DNA from: an uncultured Rickettsiales bacterium
Lineage (GTDB): Bacteria > Pseudomonadota > Alphaproteobacteria > Micavibrionales > GCA-2720935
NCBI GenBank assembly: GCA_950054255.1
Contig: CATLOR010000001.1
Coordinates: 965,589-1,029,588 of the forward strand
Direction: 5' to 3'
DNA length: 64,000 bases
The position numbers and the translations under genes were made by a program. The notes under the pieces are model-generated. The model was not told where the DNA came from. It did no database searches and was given only the letters and a program-made list of their open reading frames with translations. Below, one piece after another: positions 25,922-34,974 of the stretch (position 1 is the first letter of the stretch; every line of letters starts with the position of its first letter).

Positions 25922-26200
25922 ATGAAAGTATTTATATATCAACCCTCACGTAATGTTATGCAGTCTGGTCGCTCTAAAACAAAGACATGGGTTTTAGAAT
26001 ATGAATTGGAAACAGGGCGTGTTCCAGATGGTCTGATGGGCTGGACATCTTCTGATGATACTTTGAACCAAGTGCAGCTTAAATTTGATACTGTTGATGA
26101 TGCGATTAGTTTTGCTCAACAAAAAGGGTGGGAGTACAGCGTTAAAGAAACAAAAGAAAGACGCGTTGTCCCTAAAAGTTATGCCGATAATTTTAAATAA
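25922..26200 (+). CDS. NDUFS4-type NADH dehydrogenase accessory subunit
   Basis: A 92-residue protein homologous to the mitochondrial 18-kDa complex I subunit. MKVFIYQPSRNVMQSGRSKTK and WVLEYELE, then GWTSSDDTLNQVQLKFDT and AISFAQQKGWEYSV, are the family landmarks. In alphaproteobacteria it joins complex I near the NADH module. A tRNA-Arg gene follows. The fit is good over the whole length. Confidence 0.9.
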   Translation: MKVFIYQPSRNVMQSGRSKTKTWVLEYELETGRVPDGLMGWTSSDDTLNQVQLKFDTVDDAISFAQQKGWEYSVKETKERRVVPKSYADNFK

Positions 26201-26242
26201 TTATCAAAGATGTTTCTAATTTTATGTGTGCTTAAAAAAAAG

Positions 26243-26271
26243 CTGACATTCCTTAGGGAGTATGCTAGATA
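26243..26271 (+). promoter_or_regulatory. Candidate tRNA-Arg promoter
   Basis: CTGACA (26243-26248) and TAGATA (26266-26271) are 17 bases apart, with the start point expected about 17 bases before the tRNA. Confidence 0.5.
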
Positions 26272-26294
26272 AGACTTAACACACGTCTGGATGC

Positions 26295-26371
26295 GGTTCC
26301 GTAGCTCAACCGGATAGAGCAACTGCCTTCTAAGCAGTAGGTTGTAGGTTCGAGTCCTACCGGAATCGCCA
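26295..26371 (+). tRNA. tRNA-Arg (TCT)
   Basis: A 77-base cloverleaf with encoded CCA. The acceptor is GGTTCCG/CGGAATC (one G-T pair). The anticodon stem ACTGC/GCAGT holds loop CTTCTAA with anticodon TCT at 26329-26331. The T arm GTAGG/CCTAC is intact. Confidence 0.96.
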
Positions 26372-26404
26372 TTTTAAAATCTTCACCAAATTACAGTAGG
26401 GGCC

Positions 26405-27622
26405 ATGACTGAAGAAGTAACGGAAACATATGTTGATAAATTTTTAAAAAAGAAACCAATCACACTTTTATCTTTAGCGTATGTGATTGCTTTATCAATC
26501 ATTGCGGGGATGTCTGTTGGTGCGCATTTAGTGGTTCAAAAGGTTGTTGCAGAGCAAGAAGAGTCAGCGCGTGTTGTGAATATTGCAGGAAGACAGCGTA
26601 TGCTTTCTCAAAGAACAGCTCTATATATGACGAATTATGTGATTGGAGAACGTGTTGAGGCGCATAATAAGCTTCGTGAAGGGATCTCTTTATTTGAGCG
26701 CTCTCATAGAGCTTTGACAAAAGGCGATGATCAACTCCGCTTAAAAGGAGAGCTTCCGCAAAGGCTACATGATATTTATTATAGAGAGCCTTATAATTTA
26801 GATCAGATGGTCTCTCAATATATCAGTGATGTTCGTACAATTTTAGCTGATGTGGATATGAATTTAAAACAAGATAATGAAATATATCAGCGCGCTAAAA
26901 AATTGGCGGAAAATGAGCTCCTTGTGGCTTTGGATTTGGCGGTGAAAGCTTATGAAGAAAGCGCAGAAGATAAAGTTCGAAAGCTAACAGATATTCAAAC
27001 AGTATCTATTTTGGCGATTTTGGCGATTATTTTACTTGAGGCAATTATTATTTTCAGACCTTTAATAAACCGTGTTCGTCGCTATTCAGAAGAGATTGAA
27101 GAGATCGCTTCACATGATGTTTTGACAGGGGTTTTAAACAGGCGCGCTTTTATTCAGCAAGCGGATATAGAGCTTAACAAAGCACAGCGATATCAGATAC
27201 CATTTTGTTATATTATATGTGACTTTGATCATTTTAAACGCGTGAATGATACCTATGGTCATGCCGTAGGTGATGAAGCATTAAAACATGTTTCCAGGAT
27301 CATAAATAAGAGTTTAAGAAAATCAGATATTCTAGGTCGTATTGGCGGTGAAGAGTTTGGTATACTTTTGCCACATACGAATGAAAAAGATGGTTTGGTT
27401 GTTGCAAATAAAATTCGAGCGATGGTTGAATCATATGCGATGGATTTTACTCATGAGGGGGAGCGAACAGAGCTTAAAATCACGACAAGCATCGGATTTA
27501 CATTGTATGATGCTTATAAGGATGAAATTCTAGAAGATCTTTATATCCGCGCAGATAAAGCCCTTTACAAAGCGAAAGCAGATGGTCGTAACAGAGTGTC
27601 AATCTGTAAGGCAGCAGTTTAG
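26405..27622 (+). CDS. Membrane diguanylate cyclase with type IV pili-type sensor
   Basis: A 405-residue protein. Helix 1 (about 18-45) and helix 2 (about 198-218) bracket a periplasmic domain with VVNIAGRQRMLSQRTALY, the hallmark of PilJ/NarX-type N-termini. The cytoplasmic GGDEF domain has GGEEF at 314-318, so it should make c-di-GMP. An inhibitory I-site RKSD (305-308) lies five residues upstream, suggesting product feedback. GTAGGGG precedes the ATG. It lies alone between tRNA genes. c-di-GMP output fits the motility genes in the window. Confidence 0.93.
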   Translation: MTEEVTETYVDKFLKKKPITLLSLAYVIALSIIAGMSVGAHLVVQKVVAEQEESARVVNIAGRQRMLSQRTALYMTNYVIGERVEAHNKLREGISLFERSHRALTKGDDQLRLKGELPQRLHDIYYREPYNLDQMVSQYISDVRTILADVDMNLKQDNEIYQRAKKLAENELLVALDLAVKAYEESAEDKVRKLTDIQTVSILAILAIILLEAIIIFRPLINRVRRYSEEIEEIASHDVLTGVLNRRAFIQQADIELNKAQRYQIPFCYIICDFDHFKRVNDTYGHAVGDEALKHVSRIINKSLRKSDILGRIGGEEFGILLPHTNEKDGLVVANKIRAMVESYAMDFTHEGERTELKITTSIGFTLYDAYKDEILEDLYIRADKALYKAKADGRNRVSICKAAV

Positions 27623-27735
27623 GTAGTATTTCTTTTTAGTTTTTGAATGTTGATGATTCTAATGTCTAGGTTTTAATTATCAATTCATTGTTTTTGTATT
27701 TAGTCCAGAATAAAGGGATGAGAAGCAGCATAACG

Positions 27736-27769
27736 AAAATCCCTGAAAAAAATCAGAGATGGATTTTTA
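27736..27769 (+). terminator. Possible terminator after the diguanylate cyclase
   Basis: AAAATCC (27736-27742) pairs with GGATTTT (27761-27767). An inner CTGA/TCAG pair is offset by a bulge, and TAT follows. It is about 110 bases after the stop, with little else in 27623-27895. Confidence 0.35.
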
Positions 27770-27895
27770 TAAGCGAGGCCATTTAAAAGCCAGCTAAATC
27801 ATTTATTAATTCCATACGCAGCTCATCAAAGTAATTTTTAATCAATAGGATATTATATGAAATAAATCTTAAAAAAGGGGTGATTTGGAAGAAAA

Positions 27896-27970
<75 letters not shown>

Positions 27971-28095
27971 ACACGGTAAAGTAAAAGAAGACTCTTTTAC
28001 TGCTCAAAAGCTAGAATTGTATAACAAAGCTTTTATAGGAATGCTAGTAAAAAATGAGTTATTTACTAATTATTTGCATTCTTTTTAAGCAGCTT

Positions 28096-28169
28096 TGGAG
28101 GCACGAGCCGGAATCGAACCGGCCTACAAGGATTTGCAGTCCTCTGCATAACCAATCTGCCATCGCGCC
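28096..28169 (-). tRNA. tRNA-Cys (GCA)
   Basis: A 74-base cloverleaf with encoded CCA and the U73 discriminator typical of tRNA-Cys. The acceptor is GGCGCGA/TCGTGCC with one G-T pair. The anticodon loop CTGCAAA gives GCA. It lies upstream of tRNA-Asn on the same strand, about 125 bases apart. Confidence 0.96.
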
Positions 28170-28226
28170 ATGATCCATTGCTTTGTCTTTAAAACTATAT
28201 CATAGATATTTTTTTAAAGCCATATA

Positions 28227-28256
28227 CATATAGACCTTGCAATCATGGTTGGTCAA
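28227..28256 (-). promoter_or_regulatory. Candidate promoter for tRNA-Cys and tRNA-Asn
   Basis: On the minus strand TTGACC (28256-28251) and TATATG (28232-28227) are 18 bases apart, about 57 bases before tRNA-Cys. Confidence 0.4.
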
Positions 28257-28340
28257 GCTAGAATAGAGCGAAATTAGAAAAAAGTTTTTTTCTTTTCTTT
28301 CCTAAGATAAAATATTCATTTCGAATGAAGGTATACAAGA

Positions 28341-29003
28341 ATGAATTTTCATGCAGCGCGTTTAAATATGGTTGAAGGGCAAGTTAAGCCGAATAAAGTA
28401 ACGGATAAGGCTCTTATTGATATTTTTAGATCTCTCCCTAAGGAGGACTTTTTTCCAGAAAACGCAAAATCATTAGCTTATAGCGATGAATGTGTAGAGA
28501 TTTTTGAAGGACGTTACGCGCTTTCGCCAATGGTGTTTGCACGTATGTTACAAGAGGTCGATATTAAGAAACATGAAGTTGTTCTTGATGTTGGCTGCTT
28601 GACGGGCTATTCAACGGCGGTTATGGCGCAGCTCGCTGAGATGGTGATTGGTTTGGCGCAAAATGACGAAATAGCTAAATTAGCTGAAGAGTCTTTGCAA
28701 CATGAAGACTATTGTAACACGGTTATTGCTTCTGGTGATTTGAATAACGGGTTAGAAAAACAAAGTCCTTATGATGTTATTTTTATTAATGGTGCAATCT
28801 CGGAAATTCCAGAAGCTCTGTTAAGACAGTTGAATAATGGGGGACGTTTGGTGTGTGTTTGGAAAGAAGAGGCTGAAAGATCGTGTTCTAAAGCGGTTTT
28901 ATTTTTGAAAGATTTAGAAGGTCAAATCACTAAAAAAGAATTGTTTGACGCAGATGTACCTTTCATTCCTGGGTTTGAACCAAAGAAAGCATTTTCTTTT
29001 TAA
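28341..29003 (+). CDS. Protein-L-isoaspartate O-methyltransferase-family protein
   Basis: A 220-residue class I SAM methyltransferase of the PCMT family. The N-terminus NFHAARLNMVEGQVKPNKVTD and the SAM-binding VVLDVGCLTGYSTAVMAQL (about 80-98) match the form found upstream of tolC in alphaproteobacteria. Members of this subgroup may not repair isoaspartate; the exact substrate is unknown. GAAGG lies before the ATG. tolC follows after 18 bases. Confidence 0.85.
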   Translation: MNFHAARLNMVEGQVKPNKVTDKALIDIFRSLPKEDFFPENAKSLAYSDECVEIFEGRYALSPMVFARMLQEVDIKKHEVVLDVGCLTGYSTAVMAQLAEMVIGLAQNDEIAKLAEESLQHEDYCNTVIASGDLNNGLEKQSPYDVIFINGAISEIPEALLRQLNNGGRLVCVWKEEAERSCSKAVLFLKDLEGQITKKELFDADVPFIPGFEPKKAFSF

Positions 29004-29021
29004 GGGAAGATTGATTTTATC

Positions 29022-30398
29022 ATGAAAAATTTATTTAGAAATACAATGGCGATAGCGACGGCATCTCTTTTCTTGTCAACGCCGATTAAAGCAGAGAGTT
29101 TATCTGAGGCGCTTGTGAAAGCCTATGTTCATAATCCTGTTTTGCAAGCAGCAAGACATGAGTATGAGGGGGTTTTATATATGGTACCAGAGGCTCAGGC
29201 AGGCTATAGACCCTCTGTAAATGCTTTTGCCTCACAAGCATGGACACGCGATGAGAATACGATCAATGGAAATATTCCTGGGTTTTTTGAGCAAACAGAT
29301 TTAAGTACGCAACAATATGGTGTTGAAATTGTGCAAGCTCTCTTTAAAGGGGGGCGTACATCTGCGGCGGTTGCCTCGGCTAAATCTTTTGTTGAGGCGC
29401 AGTCATATGCTTTACAAAAAAGCGAACAGGATGTTCTTTTATCTGTTGTGGAAAGCTATTTAGGATTAAAGGAGCATCTAGCCATTGAACGCTTGCGTGA
29501 AAAGAATGTGCATGTTTTAGAAGAACAACGCCAAGCAACGGAAGAACAATTTGAAGTTGGAACAATTACGAAAACAGATTTATCTCAAGCTGATTCAAGA
29601 TTATCACAGGCGCAAGCGGCTTTAATTGAGGCTAAAGGTGAAACAAATAAGGCGCGCGCGTTGTATGAAAAAACAATTGGTATTCCTAATGCTTTTTTAT
29701 TAGAAGATGATTTTAAGACGATTGAAAATATTACACTGCCACAAACAATCGGGTTTGTGTTGGAAGAAGCAGACAGTGATCATCCTATCATTATCCAAGC
29801 AATGGCTTTGAAAAATGCGGCTTTACATGATGTCGATAATGTTTTTGGTGAGTTGCTACCACAGCTCACAGCAACAGGGAGTGTTTCGAAAACTTATGAG
29901 CCTTCTGTCAATATTGAAGAAAATGATAATGCGCGCTTTTCTTTTGATTTATCAGTGCCTTTATATCAAGGTGGTGCGACACGTGCGAGAATGGTGGCGC
30001 AACAAAAACTTGTCCTTCAAAGAGAGGACGAGATTAATGAAGCAAGAAGAAGTGTTCGTTTGCAGGCCATTTCAGCTTGGAATGATTATATCTCCAATGA
30101 AAGTCAGATCTCTGCCCTTAAGAAACAAATAGAGGCGGCGGAGTTAGCTTTAGAAGGTGTTATTGCCGAATCTCAGGTGGGGGCTAGGACAGTTCTTGAT
30201 ATTTTAGATGCGGAAGAAGAATTATTAGATGCACGTGTGTCTTTAGTTTCAGCAGAAACAGCGTATGAGATAAGCCGCTTTACGGTTCTCTCAGTTCTAG
30301 GGGATTTAACGATTTCAGGTTTAGAGCTGGATGTGAATGCTTATAATGCTCAAGAAAAATATGAAGATGCTGATGGTAACTGGATGTTTTTTGAGTAA
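29022..30398 (+). CDS. tolC: TolC-family outer-membrane efflux channel
   Basis: A 458-residue outer-membrane channel for tripartite efflux or type I secretion. It has a signal peptide (about 1-24, cut after STPIKA) and two repeats of coiled-coil hairpin plus beta strands. Examples are TQQYGVEIVQALFKGGRTSAA and RFSFDLSVPLYQGGATRARM, each carrying the hydrophobic strand followed by GG. ESQVGARTVLDILDAEEEL is the second-repeat coil. PCMT-tolC-popZ order is conserved. Inner-membrane partners are not in the window. Confidence 0.92.
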   Translation: MKNLFRNTMAIATASLFLSTPIKAESLSEALVKAYVHNPVLQAARHEYEGVLYMVPEAQAGYRPSVNAFASQAWTRDENTINGNIPGFFEQTDLSTQQYGVEIVQALFKGGRTSAAVASAKSFVEAQSYALQKSEQDVLLSVVESYLGLKEHLAIERLREKNVHVLEEQRQATEEQFEVGTITKTDLSQADSRLSQAQAALIEAKGETNKARALYEKTIGIPNAFLLEDDFKTIENITLPQTIGFVLEEADSDHPIIIQAMALKNAALHDVDNVFGELLPQLTATGSVSKTYEPSVNIEENDNARFSFDLSVPLYQGGATRARMVAQQKLVLQREDEINEARRSVRLQAISAWNDYISNESQISALKKQIEAAELALEGVIAESQVGARTVLDILDAEEELLDARVSLVSAETAYEISRFTVLSVLGDLTISGLELDVNAYNAQEKYEDADGNWMFFE

Positions 30399-30494
30399 AA
30401 ATATCTGTTTTATGAAATGATTATTAGACAGAAGGTAATAGTTTTTGTACGCTAAGTAAGTAACTATGTTGATTCTATAGGTTTTATATAAAAT

Positions 30495-31220
30495 ATGAGT
30501 GAAGATAATAAACAAGAAGACGATCATTCAATTGAGGACATTTTGGCTTCAATTCGCAGTATTATTGCGGATGATGATGCTGATGAGCCAATTGAAGAGG
30601 GGGAAAGTCTTGAAATTGTTAGCGAGGCTGCTAGCGAATCTGTTGCCGCACAACAACCTGAACAAGAATTCGAAATGACAGAAATGGATCCTATTGCCCG
30701 TGAGATGGAAGAGTCTGGCGATGAGGATATTTTGGAATTAACAGATGATATGATGGCTGACCCTGCTGATGATGGGTTTCAAGAACCACAAAGCCAAGAT
30801 GATATTGATGCGCTATTCGATGAGAATGTAGACGCCAATGTTGAGCCTGTTGAAGAGGTTGTTGAAGAAGAACCTGTACAAGAGCCTGTTGAAGAGGAAG
30901 CCTCACTTGAAGAAGATTACGCCGTTGATCTTGTTATGCAAGATTTAGAGGATGAAGAGCAGCCTGTAACAGATGATTCACTGCTTTCAGAAGTTGCTGC
31001 AGCGAGTGCGGCTGGTGCTCTTTCTAGGCTTTCTGAAAATGTCGGTACAACAAGATCATCATCGCCATCATCAAATATGATTGTCGGGACAATTACATTA
31101 GAAGATATTGTAAGGCAAGAAGTTCGCCCTTTAATTAAATCTTGGCTTGATGATAACTTACCATCATTGGTTGAGCGTTTAGTTGAAAAAGAGATTTCAA
31201 ATTTGAAAAATAAACTATGA
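30495..31220 (+). CDS. popZ: PopZ-like polar organising protein (DUF2497)
   Basis: A 241-residue very acidic protein. The N-terminal helix SIEDILASIRSIIADDDAD (about 12-30) and the C-terminal oligomerisation domain (about 195-241, TLEDIVRQEVRPLIKSWLDDNLPSLVERL) are the PopZ hallmarks. Between them is a disordered Glu/Asp/Pro-rich linker (EPVEEVVEEEPVQEPVEEE). PopZ forms a polar hub that tethers the origin and cell-cycle kinases. In many relatives valS follows; here a PH-domain gene does. Confidence 0.87.
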   Translation: MSEDNKQEDDHSIEDILASIRSIIADDDADEPIEEGESLEIVSEAASESVAAQQPEQEFEMTEMDPIAREMEESGDEDILELTDDMMADPADDGFQEPQSQDDIDALFDENVDANVEPVEEVVEEEPVQEPVEEEASLEEDYAVDLVMQDLEDEEQPVTDDSLLSEVAAASAAGALSRLSENVGTTRSSSPSSNMIVGTITLEDIVRQEVRPLIKSWLDDNLPSLVERLVEKEISNLKNKL

Positions 31221-31261
31221 TATTCTAATCATAGTCACAGCGTTTTCGCGGAGAGTTCAAC

Positions 31262-31786
31262 ATGATATATGTTCAAGAATCCTTGGTTCCAGAAGAGAAA
31301 ATTGTCTATGCGGCTCAGTTTCATTGGATGTATACTGTTTCGGCCTGTTTTTGGCTCGTTATAGGTCTTATTCTTGGATGGTTTGTGTTATATAGCGGTA
31401 TTCTCATTACATTCCAAGACTTGCCATCAGCCTATTATACAGAGGCTGTATGGGAGTTAAATCCAATGATTAGATTTGCGGCCTTGGGAATGGTTTTATT
31501 TGGTATTTTAAAATGCTCTATGATGATGGCTTTTAAAGCGACAACAGAGATTGCGATTACAACCCGCCGTCTTATTTTTAAGCGCGGTATTGTTGCAAGA
31601 CATGTTGATGAAATGAGTATTGACCGTGTTGAAGGTGTGATTGTTGAACAAGGTGTTCTAGGGCGTATCTTTCAATATGGACGTGTGATTGTGCGTGGTA
31701 TGGGGGTTGGGGCTATTGTCTTGCCCGGTATGTTGATTACCCCGATTATGCTTAGGAAAGCAATTGAGAAAGCCCGTGAAGTTTAA
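31262..31786 (+). CDS. Membrane protein with bacterial PH domain
   Basis: A 174-residue protein with two membrane helices (about 24-50 and 70-92). They are followed by a PH-like domain (about 95-165) with TTEIAITTRRLIFKRGIV and IDRVEGVIVEQGVLGRIFQYG, the bPH2 pattern. Function of the family is largely unknown. It sits 41 bases after popZ and ends at a strong bidirectional terminator. Confidence 0.83.
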   Translation: MIYVQESLVPEEKIVYAAQFHWMYTVSACFWLVIGLILGWFVLYSGILITFQDLPSAYYTEAVWELNPMIRFAALGMVLFGILKCSMMMAFKATTEIAITTRRLIFKRGIVARHVDEMSIDRVEGVIVEQGVLGRIFQYGRVIVRGMGVGAIVLPGMLITPIMLRKAIEKAREV

Positions 31787-31791
31787 AGCAT

Positions 31792-31828
31792 AAAAAAAGC
31801 CTCTCGATTATGAGAGGCTTTTTTTTTA
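31792..31828. terminator. Bidirectional intrinsic terminator
   Basis: AAGCCTCTC and GAGAGGCTT form a perfect 9-bp stem. A seven-base A-run precedes and an eight-base or longer T-run follows, so it can end both the PH-domain transcript and trxB on the other strand. Confidence 0.93.
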
Positions 31829-31842
31829 AATCGGTTAGTGTA

Positions 31843-32847
31843 TCAAGCAACATTGCTTTCATTTTCAGCATCCTTATGAGAGATACCGTGCTCAGCAATA
31901 AAGCGATCTGCTTCTAAAGCAGCCATACATCCCATACCAGCCGCCGTTACAGCTTGACGGTATGTTTTATCTTTGACATCACCCGCTGCGTAAACACCTG
32001 GGATATTTGTTGCTGTTGAATCTGATTTTGTCAGGATATAGCCCTCATCATCCATATCAACATGGCCTTTAAAGATTTTTGTTGCAGGATCGTGTCCAAT
32101 TGCAACAAACACCCCATCTAATGAAAGAGTAGTGGTTTCATCTGTTTTAATATTTTTTGCAACAAGCCCTGTTACACCAGGGATTTCTCCATTTTGTGCA
32201 TTCTGGGGCAAGATACCAGTAATCTCTTCAACAACATGATCCCATAAAAACTCAATCTTAGGATTGTTAAATAGGCGGTCTTGCATGATTTTTTCTGCTC
32301 GAAGTGTATCTCTGCGGTGAATAAGAGTTACTTTTTTTGCAAAATTTGTTAAGAAAAGCGCTTCTTCAACAGCGGAGTTACCGCCGCCAATAACCGCAAC
32401 TTCTTTGTCGCGGAAGAAGAATCCATCACAGGTTGCACATGCAGAAACACCAAAGCCTTGGAATGCTTTTTCAGTTTCAAGACCAAGCCAGCGTGCTTGA
32501 GCGCCTGTTGAAATGACAACCGTTTCAGCAATATATGTATCACCATTATCTCCAATAGCTGTGAAAGGACGCTTAGAAAAATCAACGCTTTGGATATAGT
32601 CTGTAATTAAAGTTGTTCCAACATTCTCAGACTGAGCTTTCATTTGCTCCATAAGCCATGGGCCTTGAATAGGATCGGCAAAACCAGGGTAGTTCTCAAC
32701 TTCTGTTGTAATCATCAATTGTCCACCTGTTTGAAGGCCTGTCACCATGATTGGTTTTAGATTGGCACGTGCTGCATAAATCGCTGCTGTATAACCAGCA
32801 GGGCCAGAGCCGATAATGAGGACTTTTGTGTAATGTGTATTCGCCAT
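31843..32847 (-). CDS. trxB: Thioredoxin reductase
   Basis: A 334-residue NADPH-dependent flavoprotein that keeps thioredoxin reduced. FAD site GSGPAGYTAAIYAARA is at 13-28, the redox pair is in CATC (Cys137, Cys140), and NADPH site IGGGNSAVEEALFL follows. The C-terminal FAD motif YAAGDVKDKTYRQA is present. Size is slightly longer than E. coli because of a short C-terminal tail. Confidence 0.96.
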   Translation of the reverse strand: MANTHYTKVLIIGSGPAGYTAAIYAARANLKPIMVTGLQTGGQLMITTEVENYPGFADPIQGPWLMEQMKAQSENVGTTLITDYIQSVDFSKRPFTAIGDNGDTYIAETVVISTGAQARWLGLETEKAFQGFGVSACATCDGFFFRDKEVAVIGGGNSAVEEALFLTNFAKKVTLIHRRDTLRAEKIMQDRLFNNPKIEFLWDHVVEEITGILPQNAQNGEIPGVTGLVAKNIKTDETTTLSLDGVFVAIGHDPATKIFKGHVDMDDEGYILTKSDSTATNIPGVYAAGDVKDKTYRQAVTAAGMGCMAALEADRFIAEHGISHKDAENESNVA

Positions 32848-32894
32848 AAACGTTTTCTTCTTTTTAATTCTATTAAATAATGATCTGGATTGTT

Positions 32895-33863
32895 TTAACG
32901 GGTTTTCAACTCTTGTGCAATGATTTTGGCTATTCTTTGCGTTTCTTTTAGTGGTTTTGGCGTGAAATCTTCTAAAACGCCATTTTCAAAACGTTTTGCA
33001 TAGCCTTTTTCAATGATTTCTTGATGGAATTTGTTGATGCGTTTGCCACCTCCATCAAGGGGGATAATATAGGTAGGCTTCCCTGATGTAATAGATTCGG
33101 AAATCATTGAAGCACTATCTTCTGTGACTAAAATTTTATCAGCTTGTGCTAAAAAAGCAAAATAAGGGTTTGCGCCTTCTCCGTCCCAAAAATAAATCGC
33201 AGGGAAATTGCTCAATTCATTTTTTAACAGCGCTTGGTTTTCTGGTCCTGTTCTTCTAGAGGCGGTGATCATAATATTATACTGTTCTGAGAGCGTTTTA
33301 ATATCATCACAAAGGCTTTTTGTAGCTGTATGTGTCAAAGTGTGTGCTTTGCTGTTTCCGCCAATGAGCAGAGCTAATTTAGGCTTTTCATCTTGAAAGA
33401 ACGGAGCAAATTGTTCAGATTCATTTCTAAGTTTCTCATCTGTGATACGATTGAGGCTACCTATGGTTGTTATAACGTTATCTCCACGTGTTGGATCATG
33501 AGAAGGGACGACAACGAGATCAAATAAAGCGGGGTTACATCGAGGGTCTTGTATTTGAGCGATATATGTTTTCCCTTTGCTTGCTTGTTTAATGTGAAGC
33601 GCCGCTGGAATACTTTTTCGACCGCTGCTAATAACCAGATCAGGCCAAGGCGTTTGTATAGGGTCGCTATCTTGTGCAAAAGCATATTGATTAAAGACGC
33701 GAAAATAAGGGGTTAGTTGTTTCCATGGAGTGCGTAATTTTATGCGTTTAATAGTGGGGGTGAGCCCCATGGCTTCGGCGATACCAATGCATTGATTTTC
33801 TGTACCCGCTATTCCTTCAGTGATAACCCAACAACTTATATTTTTATTACTTTTTTTGTCCAT
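32895..33863 (-). CDS. ELM1/GtrOC1-family protein (mitochondrial-fission ELM1 homologue)
   Basis: A 322-residue glycosyltransferase-B-like protein. WVITEGIAGTENQCIGIAEAMGL at the N-terminus, PDLVISSGRKSIPAAL, and a C-terminal VTEDSASMISESITSGKPTYI nucleotide-sugar-like site are typical. Plant ELM1 recruits the fission dynamin; bacterial roles are unknown and may concern envelope sugars (inference). It lies on the same strand upstream of trxB, with 47 bases between. Confidence 0.85.
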   Translation of the reverse strand: MDKKSNKNISCWVITEGIAGTENQCIGIAEAMGLTPTIKRIKLRTPWKQLTPYFRVFNQYAFAQDSDPIQTPWPDLVISSGRKSIPAALHIKQASKGKTYIAQIQDPRCNPALFDLVVVPSHDPTRGDNVITTIGSLNRITDEKLRNESEQFAPFFQDEKPKLALLIGGNSKAHTLTHTATKSLCDDIKTLSEQYNIMITASRRTGPENQALLKNELSNFPAIYFWDGEGANPYFAFLAQADKILVTEDSASMISESITSGKPTYIIPLDGGGKRINKFHQEIIEKGYAKRFENGVLEDFTPKPLKETQRIAKIIAQELKTR

Positions 33864-34022
33864 TTTTTCAAATATTCGGCTTGATTTTTATATCTCATGT
33901 TGTTATTAACATGATCTGCATTATTTATAAATAAATTACATATGAGAATCATAATATTTTTTAAAATAGTGTATTAAATTTCAAAAAACACGCTTAAGAA
34001 GAATAAAAAGGAAAGAAAATCT

Positions 34023-34499
34023 ATGCGCCGCGTAAAATTAGATCGTATTGATCGTAAAATTTTAAGAGACTTACAAGATAATGGCCGCATGACAAATGTT
34101 GAGCTTGCTAATAATGCAGGTATTTCTGCGCCACCATGTTTGCGTCGTGTGAGAGCGTTAGAGGATAATGGCTATATCAAGGGCTATTATGCACAGGTTA
34201 ACCCTCAAATGTTGGGCTATGGTATTTCTGTTTATGCGCATGTTGGTCTTAATTCTCAAGCCGATTCTGATTTGAATAAATTTATTGATTCAGTAGGAGA
34301 GTGGGATGAAGTGCGTGAATGTCATATGATGTCAGGCGATATGGATTTCCTTCTTAAAATCGTTGCAGAAGACTGGGATGATTATCAACGTTTCCTAACG
34401 CAGAAATTAACAAAAGCGCCAAACGTATCGCATGTTAAATCTGCTATTAATATCAGAACAACAAAATTCGCACCAGGTGTGCCAATTGACACAGATTGA
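34023..34499 (+). CDS. Lrp/AsnC-family regulator
   Basis: A 158-residue leucine-responsive-type regulator. The N-terminal HTH has RIDRKILRDLQDNGRMTNVELANNAGISAPPCLRRVRAL and the C-terminal RAM/ACT-like ligand domain follows. Effector unknown. AAAGGAAAG precedes the ATG. It is divergent from the ELM1 gene over a 159-base AT-rich intergenic region suited to autoregulation. Confidence 0.93.
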   Translation: MRRVKLDRIDRKILRDLQDNGRMTNVELANNAGISAPPCLRRVRALEDNGYIKGYYAQVNPQMLGYGISVYAHVGLNSQADSDLNKFIDSVGEWDEVRECHMMSGDMDFLLKIVAEDWDDYQRFLTQKLTKAPNVSHVKSAINIRTTKFAPGVPIDTD

Positions 34500-34516
34500 T
34501 AAGTGAGAAGATGGGG

Positions 34517-34939
34517 ATGAAGCACAATAAGTTAATCCCTGAATTGGTTGTTATATCACTTAAAGAAACGCATTCATTTTACTGTAATATATTGGATTTT
34601 TCGATCTCTTATGAGAGGCGTGAGGATGGTTTCTTATTCTTAGAACGCGAAGGTGTTCAGCTCATGTTTGAGGAATTTGGTCTTGCCAATAGACATTTTA
34701 TTAATGGCGCATTAGAAAAGCCTTTTGGGCGCGGCGTCAATTTTCAAATTGAAGTATCGAATATACAGGACTTATATGAACGATGCCTTTCTTATAAAGT
34801 AGAATTTCATCAAGATCTAGAAGAAGCATGGTATAGGCAAGATGCTTTGTTGCTTGGCAATAAACAATTTGTTATCTCTGATCCAGATGGCTATTTATTG
34901 CGTTTTTTTCAAGACATAGGAAAAAAGCCCGCCAACTAG
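34517..34939 (+). CDS. VOC-superfamily (glyoxalase/bleomycin resistance-like) protein
   Basis: About 140 residues with one VOC fold. The metal-site-like pattern starts with LIPELVVISLKETHSFYCNIL and ends with VISDPDGYLLRFFQDIG. The spacing and the Glu of LMFEE resemble bleomycin-resistance-type relatives more than glyoxalase I. An upstream TTG at 34496 overlapping the lrp stop and an ATG at 34511 are alternatives. I prefer 34517 because the purine stretch GTGAGAAG has better spacing. Its last codons form part of a terminator. Confidence 0.8.
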   Translation: MKHNKLIPELVVISLKETHSFYCNILDFSISYERREDGFLFLEREGVQLMFEEFGLANRHFINGALEKPFGRGVNFQIEVSNIQDLYERCLSYKVEFHQDLEEAWYRQDALLLGNKQFVISDPDGYLLRFFQDIGKKPAN

Positions 34940-34960
34940 CTGAGCGGACTTTTTCTTTTT
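34924..34960. terminator. Bidirectional terminator overlapping the VOC gene end
   Basis: AAAAGCCCGC pairs with GCGGACTTTT with one mismatch (C/A). The left arm covers the last codons of the VOC gene. A T tract follows on the plus strand, and the A tract on the left serves as T tract for greA on the minus strand. Confidence 0.75.
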
Positions 34961-34974
34961 TATTGTGTTTTAAA

